Numbered from the stretch's first letter, positions 1 through 13,730 are shown. The stretch is DNA of 64,000 bases from Blastococcus carthaginiensis (GCF_030731085.1 NZ_JASNFN010000030.1:1-64000), one strand, 5' to 3'. Numbers and translations are program-made. The notes: a model not told the origin generated them from the letters alone.

Positions 1-1
1 T

Positions 2-118
2 GTCCGGCGGCGTCCTACTCTCCCACCCCGTCTCCAGGGCAGTACCATCGGCGCTGAGAGGCTTAGCTTCCGGGTTCGGAATGTTGCCGGGCGTTTCCCT
101 CTCGCCATGGCCGCCGTA
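2..118 (-). rRNA. rrf: 5S ribosomal RNA
   Basis: Read on the minus strand this is a typical actinobacterial 5S rRNA of about 117 nt. It begins with TTACGGCGGCCATGGCGAGA and ends with the matching GCCGCC arm, so the terminal helix closes. The internal CCGAACCCGGAAGCTAAGCC loop is the conserved 5S core. It is the last gene of the rRNA operon, about 120 bases after the 23S 3' end. Ends are estimated from family conservation and may be off by one or two bases. Confidence 0.95.
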
Positions 119-164
119 ACTCTGTGAACTTCGAACTTCCCCGGCGGGGGGGCTGGTTCGTGCG

Positions 165-193
165 TTCAGAACCGCACAGTGGACGCGACAATC
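165..193. other. 23S processing stem, distal arm
   Basis: This part of the 23S-5S spacer is nearly complementary to 3452-3480 in the 16S-23S spacer; both share the core CGCGTCCACTGTGC on opposite strands. In the transcript the two arms would pair over about 29 bases and enclose the whole 23S. Such stems are the usual RNase III processing sites of rRNA precursors. The complementarity is seen directly; the role is from general knowledge of rRNA maturation. Confidence 0.75.
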
Positions 194-235
194 TTCGTTG
201 ATGACTTGGTACACAGGGCCCTCGTGGAGGAGGTG

Positions 236-5374
<5,139 letters not shown>

Positions 5375-5570
5375 TGATTTGATACCGGCTGAGAACCGAG
5401 AGCTGACACTCTCGATATCAATCAACCAAAGGAATCCCAGCCGATCCGAAGACCGGCACGGGGTATTACTTGGCACTGACTTTCGGCACGCTGTTGAGTT
5501 CTCAAGGAGCGGACGCGCACGAATCCGGGCCAATTTCTTGGCCTTCGTTCGAGGCGATTTCCCCACTCTA
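5375..5570 (-). promoter_or_regulatory. rRNA operon leader and probable promoter
   Basis: Upstream of 16S on the minus strand lies the conserved actinobacterial leader block CCTTGAGAACTCAACAGCGT (complement of about 5487-5506), related to the TTGAGAAC element in the 16S-23S spacer and probably involved in processing or antitermination. A plausible extended -10, TGTAGAGT, is the complement of 5565-5572. No convincing -35 was found, so the exact start is uncertain. The stretch 5571-5759 has no gene signal apart from GC-rich hairpins. Confidence 0.5.
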
Positions 5571-5759
5571 CACCGGGCTCCGCAGCAGCTCGGCCTCAGG
5601 GGCTCTGCCGGCGGTTTCCCGGGCCTCGCGGCCCGGTCCGTTCTCGCTCGGTGCAGGGAGAACAGTACACGCCCCCGGAGGGGGCCTGCAGGGGGGGTCC
5701 CCGGCCCCGTCCCGGGCACCGCCCCGAGCCTGCACGGGAGGCGGCGCGGGAGGTCCTTC

Positions 5760-6389
5760 TCAGGCGACGCCACGCGGGCGGAACTGGACGCTCACCCGCG
5801 GACCCACCGGCCTCGCCGTCTTGGGGATGCAGTGCTCCCACGTCCGCTGGCACGAGCCACCCATCACGACGAGGTCGCCATGCCCGAGGGGGAACCGCAG
5901 CGACTCCCCACCACCGGCCGGCCGCAGCAGCAGCGGCCGCGGGGACCCGAAGGAGACGATGGCCACCATGGTGTCCGCCGATCGCCCGCGGCCGATCCGG
6001 TCGCCGTGCCAGGCCACGCTGTCGCGCCCGTCCCGGTAGAGGCACATGCCCGCGGTGACGAAGAGTTCGCCGAGCTCCGGCAGGTAGTGGCGGTTCAGCT
6101 GCTCGCGCGCGTCGGTCAGCAGCCGGTGCGGGAGCTCCTCCTGGCCGGAGTACCAGCGGAGCAGCCGTGGTACGGCGACCTCGCGCTCGTACATCTGGCG
6201 GCGGTCCTCCCGCCAGCCGATGTCGCCGAGCAGCACGTCCAGCACCTCGTCGGAGCCGGTCACCCAGCCCGGCAGGTGGTCGACCCACGCGCCGGCGGAG
6301 AGCTCGTGCCGCGCGACGCGGCCGGCGAGGGGCGTGAGCGCGGCCTCCTCGGCCAGGTCCCAGATGGAGGGCTGGTGCGCGAGCTGCAT
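5760..6389 (-). CDS. AlkB-family 2-oxoglutarate/Fe(II) dioxygenase
   Basis: The 209-residue product belongs to the AlkB family, which oxidatively removes alkyl groups from damaged nucleic-acid bases, using Fe(II), oxygen and 2-oxoglutarate in the cytoplasm. The metal ligands are visible as H128 and D130 (WHGD) and H186 (WEHC). The C-terminal PRVSVQFRP supplies the family's two arginines, R198 and R204, of which the first binds 2-oxoglutarate. The ATG start at 6389 is the first good start and gives the usual family length of about 200 residues. A 14-bp palindrome resembling a LexA box lies 24 bases upstream. Substrate preference (DNA, RNA or another molecule) cannot be told from sequence. Confidence 0.9.
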   Translation of the reverse strand: MQLAHQPSIWDLAEEAALTPLAGRVARHELSAGAWVDHLPGWVTGSDEVLDVLLGDIGWREDRRQMYEREVAVPRLLRWYSGQEELPHRLLTDAREQLNRHYLPELGELFVTAGMCLYRDGRDSVAWHGDRIGRGRSADTMVAIVSFGSPRPLLLRPAGGGESLRFPLGHGDLVVMGGSCQRTWEHCIPKTARPVGPRVSVQFRPRGVA

Positions 6390-6412
6390 GCCGGCACGCT
6401 ACTCCGACTTTC

Positions 6413-6426
6413 CGCACATGTGTGCG
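6413..6426. promoter_or_regulatory. Perfect palindrome, SOS-box-like, upstream of the AlkB gene
   Basis: CGCACATGTGTGCG is a dyad with 6-base arms and a 2-base centre; outer T/A pairs extend it with one mismatch. It has the spacing of the actinobacterial LexA box CGAACN4GTTCG, with one symmetric change (A to C in each half). Its place just upstream of a DNA-repair gene makes damage control plausible. This is inference; the site may belong to another regulator. Confidence 0.4.
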
Positions 6427-6546
6427 AAAAGCTGTGGACAGCGGTCCCACCCCCGGACCACCTGGCGGGCCAGGTGAGCGCGCGAGGCGCGGGCGCAGTG
6501 CGCGGACCCGGTGGGCCTCACCCGTCGCCGACTCACGGATGGGCCG

Positions 6547-8769
6547 TCAGGCGGTGAGCGCCAGGGCGAACGGCAGGATCGACGCCGCCCCGGCCCGGCG
6601 CAGCTCCCGGCCGGCGACGGTCATGGTCCACCGCGAGTCGGCCAGGTCGTCGACGAGCAGCACCGGCCCCGAGACCTCCGCCAGCCGCGCGCGGAGCTCC
6701 GGTCCCACGACGATCCGGTCCCACACCGCGGCCAGCCGGAAAGCGCTGTTCCCCCCGGGCTGCCCGGTCGGCCCACCGTGCGCGAGGGAGAGCTCGCCGA
6801 GGTAGGGCAGCCGCCCCATGCGAGCCAGGCCCTGCGCGACGCCGCTCACCAGCTGCGGGCGGCGTCGCGACGGCATCGCCACCACCGCGGCCGGGCGCTC
6901 TGTCCAGTCCCAGGCGGCGAGCACCCGGCCGCAGGCCCGCAGCAGCTCCTCGTCGGGTGGCACGTCGGAGACCGAGCGCCGCACCGGGACCTCGAAGGCC
7001 GCGTCCGGGTCCTCCTCGATGCCCGGCGCCTCGAGGTCGAGCTCGACCACCCCGCCGACGCCGTCGTCCCCGAGCAGGCTGCGCAACCGCTGGCCCCAGC
7101 CCAGGTCGGTGAGCCGGGCCACCGCCCGGCCCGTCTGCAGCTGCTCCCCCGGCGGGATCTTCCCCTTCACGTCGACGCCCAGCCGGTCGGCGCCGGTCGG
7201 CCACATCGCGCGCGGCGCCAGCTCCACACCGGGCCGGTCCAGCGCGGCAGACGCCGCCTCGGACGCCGCCTCGGGCACGTCGGCCGCGTACCAGGGGCCC
7301 GCGCAGACGTCGCAGCGGCCGCAGGGGGACGCCGTCGGGTCGTCGAGCGCGGATTGCAGGAAGGCCATGCGGCACTCGGCCTCGTCGACGGGCTTGGCGT
7401 AGGTGAGCATCGCGCGCTGCTCGGCCTCGCGGGTGCGGGTGACGCGGGCGTAGCGGTCCGCGTCGTAGACCCACGGCTGCCCGGTGGACCGCCAGCCGCC
7501 CTGCACGCGCTCCACCGCGCCGTCGACGGCGAGCACCTTGAGCAGCAGCTCCAGGCGGGACCGGCGCACGTCGGCGACCGTCTCCAGGCGGGCGACCGAC
7601 CAGGCCCTGCCGTCGGCCATCGCCGTCAGCACCGCGGCGGCGTGGTCCTCCCGCGGCATCGAGGAGGTGGCGAACCACTGCCAGATGGCGATGTCCTCCG
7701 GCCCGGGGAGCAGCAGCACGTCGGCGTGCTCGACGGCGCGCCCGGCACGGCCGACCTGCTGGTAGTAGCTGACCGGGGAGGACGGCGCCCCCAGGTGGAC
7801 GACGAAACCCAGGTCGGGCTTGTCGAAGCCCATGCCGAGGGCCGAGGTGGCGACCAGCGCCTTCACCTCGTTGCCCCGCAACGCCTCCTCGGCGTCCTTG
7901 CGGTCGGCGTCGTCGAGGCGGCCGGTGTAGGCGCGTACCTCGTGGCCGGCGTCGCGCAGCAGGTTCGCCGTCTCCTCCGCCGCCGCGACGGTGAGCGTGT
8001 AGACGATGCCGCTGCCCGGCAGGTCGCCGAGGTGGGCGGCCAGCCAGGCCAGCCGCGCCCGGTCCGACGGCAGCCGGAGCACCCCCAGCCGCAGCGAGTC
8101 GCGGGAGAGCGGGCCGCGGACCGTCGTCACCTCGACGCCACCGGCGCCCAGTTGCTCGGCGACGTCGGCGACCACCCGCTCGTTCGCCGTCGCCGTCGTC
8201 GCCAGCACGGGGGTGCCGTCGGGAAGGGTGCCCAGCAGGTCGCGGATGCGGCGGTAGTCGGGGCGGAAGTCGTGCCCCCAGTCGGAGACGCAGTGCGCCT
8301 CGTCGACGACCACCAGGCCGCACCGGGCGACCAGCCCGGGCAGCTGCTCCTCGCGGAACCGCGGGTTGGTGAGCCGCTCGGGCGAGACGAGCAGGACGTC
8401 GACGTCGTCGGCGGCCAGGCGGGCCGCGATGTCGTCCCACTCGGTCATGTTGGCGCTGGAGATCTCGACCGCGCGGATGCCGGCGCGGGCCGCGGCGGCC
8501 ACCTGGTCGCGCATCAGCGCCAGCAGCGGCGACACGAGCAGCGTCGGGCCCGCGCCGCGGCGGCGGAGCAGGGCGGTGGAGACGAAGTAGACGGCGGACT
8601 TGCCCCAGCCGGTGCGCTGGACGACCAGCGCCCGCTGGGAGCGCTCGACCAGCGCGGCGACGGCGGCGTCCTGCCCCTCGCGGAAGACGGCGTCGGGGCG
8701 GCCGGTCAGCTCCCGGAGGATCTCCAGGGCCTCGTCGGCGATCGAGGACGGCGGTGCGGCGGTGCTCAT
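6547..8769 (-). CDS. recQ: RecQ-family ATP-dependent DNA helicase with C-terminal phosphoribosyltransferase-like domain
   Basis: The product has 740 residues from the ATG at 8769, chosen because the longer frame adds a proline/serine-rich leader unlike any helicase. Walker A is TGWGKSAV (K57), the DEAH box lies at 156-159 inside VVVDEAHCVSDWGHDFRPDY, and motif VI is QQVGRAGRA. A CGRCDVC cluster is the RecQ zinc site. The last 100 or so residues, with VLLVDDLADSRWTMTVAG, look like the PRPP-binding loop of a type I phosphoribosyltransferase. There is no recognisable HRDC domain. The tail type is known from some actinobacterial RecQ proteins, but its function is unknown to me. It unwinds DNA in repair; it diverges from the PHP gene over 80 bases. 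Confidence 0.9.
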   Translation of the reverse strand: MSTAAPPSSIADEALEILRELTGRPDAVFREGQDAAVAALVERSQRALVVQRTGWGKSAVYFVSTALLRRRGAGPTLLVSPLLALMRDQVAAAARAGIRAVEISSANMTEWDDIAARLAADDVDVLLVSPERLTNPRFREEQLPGLVARCGLVVVDEAHCVSDWGHDFRPDYRRIRDLLGTLPDGTPVLATTATANERVVADVAEQLGAGGVEVTTVRGPLSRDSLRLGVLRLPSDRARLAWLAAHLGDLPGSGIVYTLTVAAAEETANLLRDAGHEVRAYTGRLDDADRKDAEEALRGNEVKALVATSALGMGFDKPDLGFVVHLGAPSSPVSYYQQVGRAGRAVEHADVLLLPGPEDIAIWQWFATSSMPREDHAAAVLTAMADGRAWSVARLETVADVRRSRLELLLKVLAVDGAVERVQGGWRSTGQPWVYDADRYARVTRTREAEQRAMLTYAKPVDEAECRMAFLQSALDDPTASPCGRCDVCAGPWYAADVPEAASEAASAALDRPGVELAPRAMWPTGADRLGVDVKGKIPPGEQLQTGRAVARLTDLGWGQRLRSLLGDDGVGGVVELDLEAPGIEEDPDAAFEVPVRRSVSDVPPDEELLRACGRVLAAWDWTERPAAVVAMPSRRRPQLVSGVAQGLARMGRLPYLGELSLAHGGPTGQPGGNSAFRLAAVWDRIVVGPELRARLAEVSGPVLLVDDLADSRWTMTVAGRELRRAGAASILPFALALTA

Positions 8770-8849
8770 GCCGACGACAGTAGGCACGGGCAGGGACGGA
8801 ACGGGTGGCCGCGCGGCACCTGGGGACGGCGGGGGAGAATCCACAGGCG

Positions 8850-9695
8850 ATGGCACTCGAGAGGGCACACCAGGGGCAACTGCCGCCCGACAACCACGTG
8901 CACACCCACTGGTCGTGGGACACACCCGACTCCTCGACCATGCGCAAGGCCTGCGAGCGGGCGATCGCCCAGGGGCTGCCGGCGATCGCGTTCACCGAGC
9001 ACCTGGACTTCACCGTGTGGCACGACGAGGACCGGGCCACCGAGGAGGGGCTGGTCGACCGCTACCCGGCCCACCAGCTGCCCATCGACGTCGAGGGGTA
9101 CGTCGCGGAGCTGGCCGAGGTCCGCGGCCGGTTCCCGGAGCTGCGCATCTGGTCGGGGATCGAGACGGGCGAGCCGCACCTGTTCGCTGCGAGCATCGCC
9201 AGGCACCTCGAGGACTCCCCGGTCGACCGGATCCTGGGCTCGCTGCACTCGCTCTCCGACGAGGGCCGGCTGGTCGGGGTGGGGCGGCTGCTGCACGTCG
9301 ACGCCGACGCGACGATGCGCCGCTACCTCGGCGAGATGGTCGGGATGATCGAGAGCAGCGACGTCTTCCAGGTGCTGGCCCACGTGGACTTCCCGCGGCG
9401 GTACTGGCCCGGCGGCAGCCACCGGTACGTGGAGAAGGACTACGAGGAGGAGTACCGGGCGGTGTTCCGGGCGCTCGCCGGCAGCGGCCGGGCGCTGGAG
9501 ATCAACACCAGCAGCCCGCTCGCCTCCGCCGACCAGGTGCGCTGGTTCCGCGAGGAGAGCGGCGAGGCGGTCAGCTTCGGCAGCGACGCCCACGCGCCCA
9601 CGGCCGTCGGGCAGAAGTTCGACCTGGCCGCCGCCGTCGCCGAGGCCGCCGGCTTCCGGCCCGGACGCGACCGCTTCGACTTCTGGCGCCGCTGA
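8850..9695 (+). CDS. PHP-domain phosphatase, histidinol-phosphatase-like
   Basis: The 281-residue product is a PHP-family metal-dependent phosphoesterase. Metal-binding motifs occur in order: DNHVHTHWSWD near the N-terminus, FTEHLDF, SGIETGEPH, ILGSLHSL, VLAHVDFPRR and FGSDAHAP. This set matches the HisK/HisJ type that hydrolyses histidinol phosphate, though several PHP proteins act on other phosphates. The ATG at 8850 follows GGGGGAG by about 13 bases; a GTG at 8805 in frame has no good ribosome site. No other histidine gene is nearby. Its stop is 3 bases from the stop of the convergent permease gene. Confidence 0.8.
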   Translation: MALERAHQGQLPPDNHVHTHWSWDTPDSSTMRKACERAIAQGLPAIAFTEHLDFTVWHDEDRATEEGLVDRYPAHQLPIDVEGYVAELAEVRGRFPELRIWSGIETGEPHLFAASIARHLEDSPVDRILGSLHSLSDEGRLVGVGRLLHVDADATMRRYLGEMVGMIESSDVFQVLAHVDFPRRYWPGGSHRYVEKDYEEEYRAVFRALAGSGRALEINTSSPLASADQVRWFREESGEAVSFGSDAHAPTAVGQKFDLAAAVAEAAGFRPGRDRFDFWRR

Positions 9696-9698
9696 CCG

Positions 9699-10868
9699 TC
9701 AGGCCGGGGCGACGGCGGGCTGCGGCCGGTACCAGGCCCAGAACGCCAGGCCGACGACGAGCGACCAGAACGCCGATCCGATGCCGCCCACGGTGACGCC
9801 GCTGATCGCCACGAGGATGGTGGCGACGACGGGGATCCGGTCCTCCGGCCGCGCCAGCGCGCCGCTCAGGGAGGCCGCCAGCACGGGCCAGAGCGCCAGG
9901 CCGGCGGCCGCGGCGACGAAGCCGGCCGGGGCCGTGACCACCAGCGCGGCGACGGCGGCCGAGACGAGCGCGAAGCCGACGTAGGTCAGGCCGGCGGTGC
10001 GGGCGGCGAGGTAGCGGCGTGAGGGGTCGGGGTCCGCCTCGGGGCCGGCGGCGAGCGCCGCGCTGATGGCGGCCAGGTTGATCGCGTGCCCGCCGAACGG
10101 GGCGCCGAGCAGCGTGCCGGCGCCGGTGACGGCCATGGCCGACCGCCAGGGCGCCCGGTAGCCGTAGGCCGCCAGCACCGCCATGCCGGGCACGTTCTGC
10201 GAGGCCATGGTGACCAGGAACAGCGGCAGCGCGAGCCCGATCACTGCGGTCGAGCCCAAGGCCGGCGTCGTCCACTCGAGGACGGGGACCAGGGCGGCGG
10301 CGTCCACCCCGCCGTCGCGCCAGGCCAGCCAGCCGATGATGCCGAGGGTGACGGCGAACGCGGCCGGCACGGCCCAGCGGGGGGAGAAGCGCAGCAGGAC
10401 CGCCCAGACCAGCACGACCGGGACCACCAGCCAGGGCATCTCCAGCGCGGACCGGACCGGCTGCAGGCAGAGCGGGACCAGGACGCCGGCCAGCATCGCC
10501 TGGGCAAGCACCGGCGGGATCGCGCCGATCGCGGACCCCAACCGGGGCCACGCCGCGGTGAGCAGGACGAGCGCGCCGACCAGCACGAAGGCGCCGACGG
10601 CCACCTCCCAGGACGGCGCGGAGGCGGTCGCGAGGAGGGCCGCACCGGGCGTGGACCAGGCGACGGTGATCGGCATCCGCGTCCGCTGGGCCAGCAGCAC
10701 GGTGGCCACCCCCATCGCCATCGACAGCACGACCAGGCCCGAGGCCGCCTGCCCCGGGGTGGCGCCGACCGCGCGGAGCCCGGTGAGCACGACGGCGAAG
10801 GAGCTCAGGAAGCCGACGAGCGCGGTCACCAGCCCCGCGACGGTCGTCGACGAGGGGGCGGCGGGCAC
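9699..10868 (-). CDS. benE: BenE-family (benzoate/proton) membrane transporter
   Basis: This is a 389-residue integral membrane protein with about 11-12 hydrophobic segments. The order and wording of the segments fit the benzoate transporter BenE family: the start VAGLVTALVGFLSSFAVVL, the TVAWSTPGAALL segment, the MASQNVPGMAVL segment and the GAPFGGHAINLAAI loop. BenE proteins are proton symporters for benzoate, but distant members have unknown substrates and no aromatic-degradation genes are here. It converges with the PHP gene and diverges from the GNAT gene over about 100 bases. Confidence 0.8.
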   Translation of the reverse strand: MPAAPSSTTVAGLVTALVGFLSSFAVVLTGLRAVGATPGQAASGLVVLSMAMGVATVLLAQRTRMPITVAWSTPGAALLATASAPSWEVAVGAFVLVGALVLLTAAWPRLGSAIGAIPPVLAQAMLAGVLVPLCLQPVRSALEMPWLVVPVVLVWAVLLRFSPRWAVPAAFAVTLGIIGWLAWRDGGVDAAALVPVLEWTTPALGSTAVIGLALPLFLVTMASQNVPGMAVLAAYGYRAPWRSAMAVTGAGTLLGAPFGGHAINLAAISAALAAGPEADPDPSRRYLAARTAGLTYVGFALVSAAVAALVVTAPAGFVAAAAGLALWPVLAASLSGALARPEDRIPVVATILVAISGVTVGGIGSAFWSLVVGLAFWAWYRPQPAVAPA

Positions 10869-10972
10869 GGCGGGGGACGCTAGCGGAGCGGACCGGGGGC
10901 GCTCCGTCGACGCCGGGCCGAGGTGGCCGACCTCACGCCCGGCCCCGGCCCACCCGGCCTACGTTGCTGATC

Positions 10973-11506
10973 ATGGCTGCCTCCGCTCCGACGACCCGGG
11001 ACGCCACCGTGGCCGACGCCGCCGCCTGCGCGGCGATCTACGCGCCCTACGTCAGCGGCACCGCGATCACCTTCGAGACCGAGCCGCCGACCGCCGAGCA
11101 GATGGCCGGCCGGATCGTCGCGGCCCTGCGCACGCACGCGTGGCTGGTGCTGGAGGACGACGGCGTCGTCGTCGGGTACGCCTACGCCGGGCCGTACAAG
11201 GAGCGCGCGGCGTACCGGTGGTCGTGCGAGGTCAGCGTCTACCTGGTGCCGGATCGCGGGCGGCGCGGCGGCGGGCGCGCGCTCTACACCGCCCTGTTCG
11301 ACCGGCTGGCCGCGCGCGGCTACCGGACCGCGATCGCCGGCATGACGCTGCCCAACGAGCCGAGCGAGGGGCTGCACGCGGCGATGGGCTTCGAACCGAT
11401 CGGCACCTACCGGCGCATCGGCTGGAAGCACGGCCGGTGGCGGGACGTGCTGTGGGCGCAACGGCCGCTGGGCAGCTACGACGACCAGCCGGCCGAGCCG
11501 AGCTGA
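10973..11506 (+). CDS. GNAT-family N-acetyltransferase (phosphinothricin acetyltransferase-like)
   Basis: The 177-residue protein has the full GNAT fold. Acetyl-CoA is expected to bind at VYLVPDRGRRGGGRALYTAL (R/Q-x-x-G-x-G pattern), and the C-terminal YRRIGWKHGRWRDVLWAQR is characteristic of the PAT/YncA subgroup. These enzymes acetylate phosphinothricin, methionine sulfoximine or similar amino acid analogues, serving detoxification. The ATG at 10973 was preferred over an upstream TTG three codons earlier. It precedes the carbamate kinase gene by 55 bases but is separated from it by an operator-like site, so it is probably not in that operon. Confidence 0.85.
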   Translation: MAASAPTTRDATVADAAACAAIYAPYVSGTAITFETEPPTAEQMAGRIVAALRTHAWLVLEDDGVVVGYAYAGPYKERAAYRWSCEVSVYLVPDRGRRGGGRALYTALFDRLAARGYRTAIAGMTLPNEPSEGLHAAMGFEPIGTYRRIGWKHGRWRDVLWAQRPLGSYDDQPAEPS

Positions 11507-11522
11507 CCCGGACCGGGGCAAC

Positions 11523-11538
11523 TACTTCACCGCTAAGG
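11523..11538 (+). promoter_or_regulatory. Ureide-regulon operator, site 1 (carbamate kinase/barbiturase)
   Basis: TACTTCACCGCTAAGG lies 23 bases before the GTG of the carbamate kinase gene. It is one of five copies of the consensus TAYYTCASYGCTRARD in the window, all upstream of nucleobase, carbamoyl or hydantoin genes. The centre is a partial dyad (YTCA..GCTRA). Closeness to the start suggests overlap with the core promoter and so repression. The motif is seen; the role is inferred. Confidence 0.65.
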
Positions 11539-11561
11539 GAAATGCGGCTAGGGTTCCCGGG

Positions 11562-12533
11562 GTGACGTCGAACCGCGTGGTGATCGCCCTCGGCGGCAAC
11601 GCCATGACCGGCCCCGACGGCTCCGCGACACCCGAGGCACAGCGCGATGCGATCCGGGAGGCCGCCGGGCACGTCGCCGAGGTGGTCGCCGCCGGCGTGC
11701 AGGTGGTGCTCACCCACGGCAACGGCCCGCAGGTGGGCAACCTGCTGGTGAAGAACGAGCTCGCGGCGCACGAGGTGCCGCCGGTGCCGCTGGACTGGAA
11801 CGTCGCCCAGACCCAGGCCACCATCGGCTTCACCGTGGCCGACGAGCTCGACGCCGCTCTCGCCGCGCGCGGCCTGCCGCAGCGCACCGCCGCCCTGGTC
11901 ACCCGGACGCTCGTCGACGGCGACGACCCGCACTTCGCCGAGCCGTCCAAGCCGGTCGGCCGCTTCCTCCCCCGCGAGCGGGCGGAACGGTTCGTCTCGC
12001 TCGGGCAGATCTGGGAGGACCGCGGGGAGAAGGGCTGGCGGCGCGTCGTCGCCTCCCCGGAGCCGCTGTCCGTCGTCGACTCCCCCGCCATCCACGCCCT
12101 GGCCGCGGCCGGGTTCGTCGTCGTCTGCGCCGGCGGCGGCGGCATCCCCGTCGTCGACGACCACGTGGACGGGCACGCCCTGCGCGGCGTCGAGGCGGTC
12201 ATCGACAAGGACCTGACCGCCGCGATCCTCGCCCGCGACGTCGAGGCCGACACCCTCGTGATCGCCACCGACGTCCCGAACGTCATGGTCGATTTCGGGA
12301 CGCCGGCGCAGCGCCCGCTGGGCCGGGTGACCGTCGCCGAGGTCCGCGAGCTCGCCGCCGCGGGCCAGTTCGCCCGCGGCTCGATGGGCCCCAAGGTCGA
12401 GGCCGCCCTACGTTTCGTGGAGGGCTCCACCCCCGGCCACGCCCCGCCCCCGCGCGCCGTCATCACCTCGCTCGACCACATCGCCGACGCCGTCCGCGGC
12501 GACGACGCCGGCACCGTCCTCACCTCCTCCTGA
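11562..12533 (+). CDS. arcC: Carbamate kinase
   Basis: The 323-residue product matches carbamate kinase in length and motifs: VVIALGGNAM near the N-terminus, VVLTHGNGPQVGNLL, and GGGGIPVV. The enzyme converts carbamoyl phosphate and ADP to ATP, ammonia and carbon dioxide in catabolic directions. The GTG start sits 23 bases after an operator-like site. The next gene begins 11 bases after the stop with a GAAGGGAATCC ribosome site, so both are one operon. No arginine deiminase or ornithine transcarbamylase gene is present, so its carbamoyl phosphate more likely comes from the FdrA/DUF1116 pair at 25.7-28.7 kb, which shares the operator motif. Confidence 0.93.
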   Translation: MTSNRVVIALGGNAMTGPDGSATPEAQRDAIREAAGHVAEVVAAGVQVVLTHGNGPQVGNLLVKNELAAHEVPPVPLDWNVAQTQATIGFTVADELDAALAARGLPQRTAALVTRTLVDGDDPHFAEPSKPVGRFLPRERAERFVSLGQIWEDRGEKGWRRVVASPEPLSVVDSPAIHALAAAGFVVVCAGGGGIPVVDDHVDGHALRGVEAVIDKDLTAAILARDVEADTLVIATDVPNVMVDFGTPAQRPLGRVTVAEVRELAAAGQFARGSMGPKVEAALRFVEGSTPGHAPPPRAVITSLDHIADAVRGDDAGTVLTSS

Positions 12534-12544
12534 AGGGAATCCGC

Positions 12545-13648
12545 ATGCCCGCACCGATCGAGGTCCGCAAGGTCCCGCTGCACAACGTCAGCGACGCCTC
12601 CGAGCTCGCCAAGCTCATCGACGACGGCGTGATGGAGGCCGACCGCGTCGTCGCCGTCATCGGCAAGACCGAGGGCAACGGCGGGATCAACGACTACACG
12701 CGGATCATCGCCGACCGCGCCTTCCGCGAGGTGCTGCTCGAGAAGGGCAGCCGCTCCAAGGAGGAGGTCGGTGACATCCCGATCGTGTGGTCCGGCGGCA
12801 CCGACGGCGTCATCAGCCCGCACGCGACGATCTTCGCCACGCTTCCCGAGGACGCCGTCGAGAAGACCGACGAGCCGCGGCTGACCGTGGGCTACGCGAT
12901 GAGCGACGTCCTGCTGCCCGAGGACATCGGCCGGGTGGCGATGGTCGAGAAGGTCGCCGAGGGCGTGAAGAAGGCGATGGCGGCCGCGGGCATCACCGAC
13001 CCGGCCGACGTGCACTACGTGCAGACCAAGACGCCGCTGCTGACGATCGACACGATCCGCGACGCCCACCAGCGCGGGGAGACGACGATCCTGGAGGAGC
13101 CGCACGGCTCGATGGACATCTCCAACGGCACGACGGCGCTGGGCATCGCGGTGGCGCTCGGCGAGATCGAGATGCCGACGCAGGAGCAGGTCATGCGCGA
13201 CCTGTCCCTGTACTCCTCGGTCGCGTCCTGCTCGTCGGGCGTGGAGCTGGACCGGGCGCAGATCGTCGTCGTCGGCAACGCCCGCGGGCACGGCGGCAGC
13301 TACCGCGTCGGCCACTCGGTGATGAAGGATGCCCTCGACCAGGACGGCATCTGGAGCGCGATCCGCGACGCCGGCCTGGAGCTGCCCGAGCGCCCGCACC
13401 ACACCGACCTGGGCGACCGGCTGGTCAACGTCTTCCTCAAGTGCGAGGCCTCGCCCGACGGCAAGGTGCGCGGGCGGCGCAACGCGATGCTCGACGACTC
13501 CGACGTCTCCTGGCACCGCCAGATCAAGGCGACCGTCGGCGGCGTCACCGCGTCGGTGACCGGTGATCCGGCGGTGTTCGTCTCGGTGGCCGCGGTGCAC
13601 CAGGGCCCGTCCGGCGGCGGCCCGGTCGCCGCGATCGTCAAGGCGTAG
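12545..13648 (+). CDS. Ring-opening amidohydrolase (barbiturase / cyanuric acid hydrolase family)
   Basis: The 367-residue product belongs to the small barbiturase/cyanuric acid amidohydrolase family, three-repeat enzymes that open a cyclic imide ring. Serines expected in the catalytic pairs are seen at S83 (SGGTDG) and S231 (CSSGVEL), with a third repeat ending in GPSGGGP; lysines K41, K162 and K299 are positioned as the partners. Barbiturase makes ureidomalonate from barbiturate; the cyanurate enzyme makes 1-carboxybiuret. Sequence alone does not separate them, but the molybdenum hydroxylase and nucleobase permease under the same operator favour a pyrimidine-type substrate. It is translated from the same operon as carbamate kinase and ends in TAG. 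Confidence 0.88.
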   Translation: MPAPIEVRKVPLHNVSDASELAKLIDDGVMEADRVVAVIGKTEGNGGINDYTRIIADRAFREVLLEKGSRSKEEVGDIPIVWSGGTDGVISPHATIFATLPEDAVEKTDEPRLTVGYAMSDVLLPEDIGRVAMVEKVAEGVKKAMAAAGITDPADVHYVQTKTPLLTIDTIRDAHQRGETTILEEPHGSMDISNGTTALGIAVALGEIEMPTQEQVMRDLSLYSSVASCSSGVELDRAQIVVVGNARGHGGSYRVGHSVMKDALDQDGIWSAIRDAGLELPERPHHTDLGDRLVNVFLKCEASPDGKVRGRRNAMLDDSDVSWHRQIKATVGGVTASVTGDPAVFVSVAAVHQGPSGGGPVAAIVKA

Positions 13649-13658
13649 CTCCCAGAAC

Positions 13659-13718
13659 ACGACTTCGGGGAAGCGGGGGTCCGGACGACGGTCCGGAGCC
13701 CTGCTTCCCCGAAGTCGT
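13659..13718. terminator. Long intergenic hairpin between convergent genes (family C)
   Basis: Arms 13659-13674 and 13703-13718 (ACGACTTCGGGGAAGC and its complement) pair perfectly over 16 bases. Inside the loop is a second hairpin, TCCGGAC/GTCCGGA at 13680-13697. It sits between the ends of the barbiturase-family and signal peptidase genes and could end transcription from both sides. Its outer arm resembles the repeats at 42890-42990. Confidence 0.6.
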
Positions 13719-13730
13719 CCCCGGGAACGG

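Noticed and set aside
6511..9348. Plus-strand frame of 945 residues over the RecQ gene.
   Set aside because: It is antisense to a gene with complete helicase motifs; long antisense frames are usual at this base composition.
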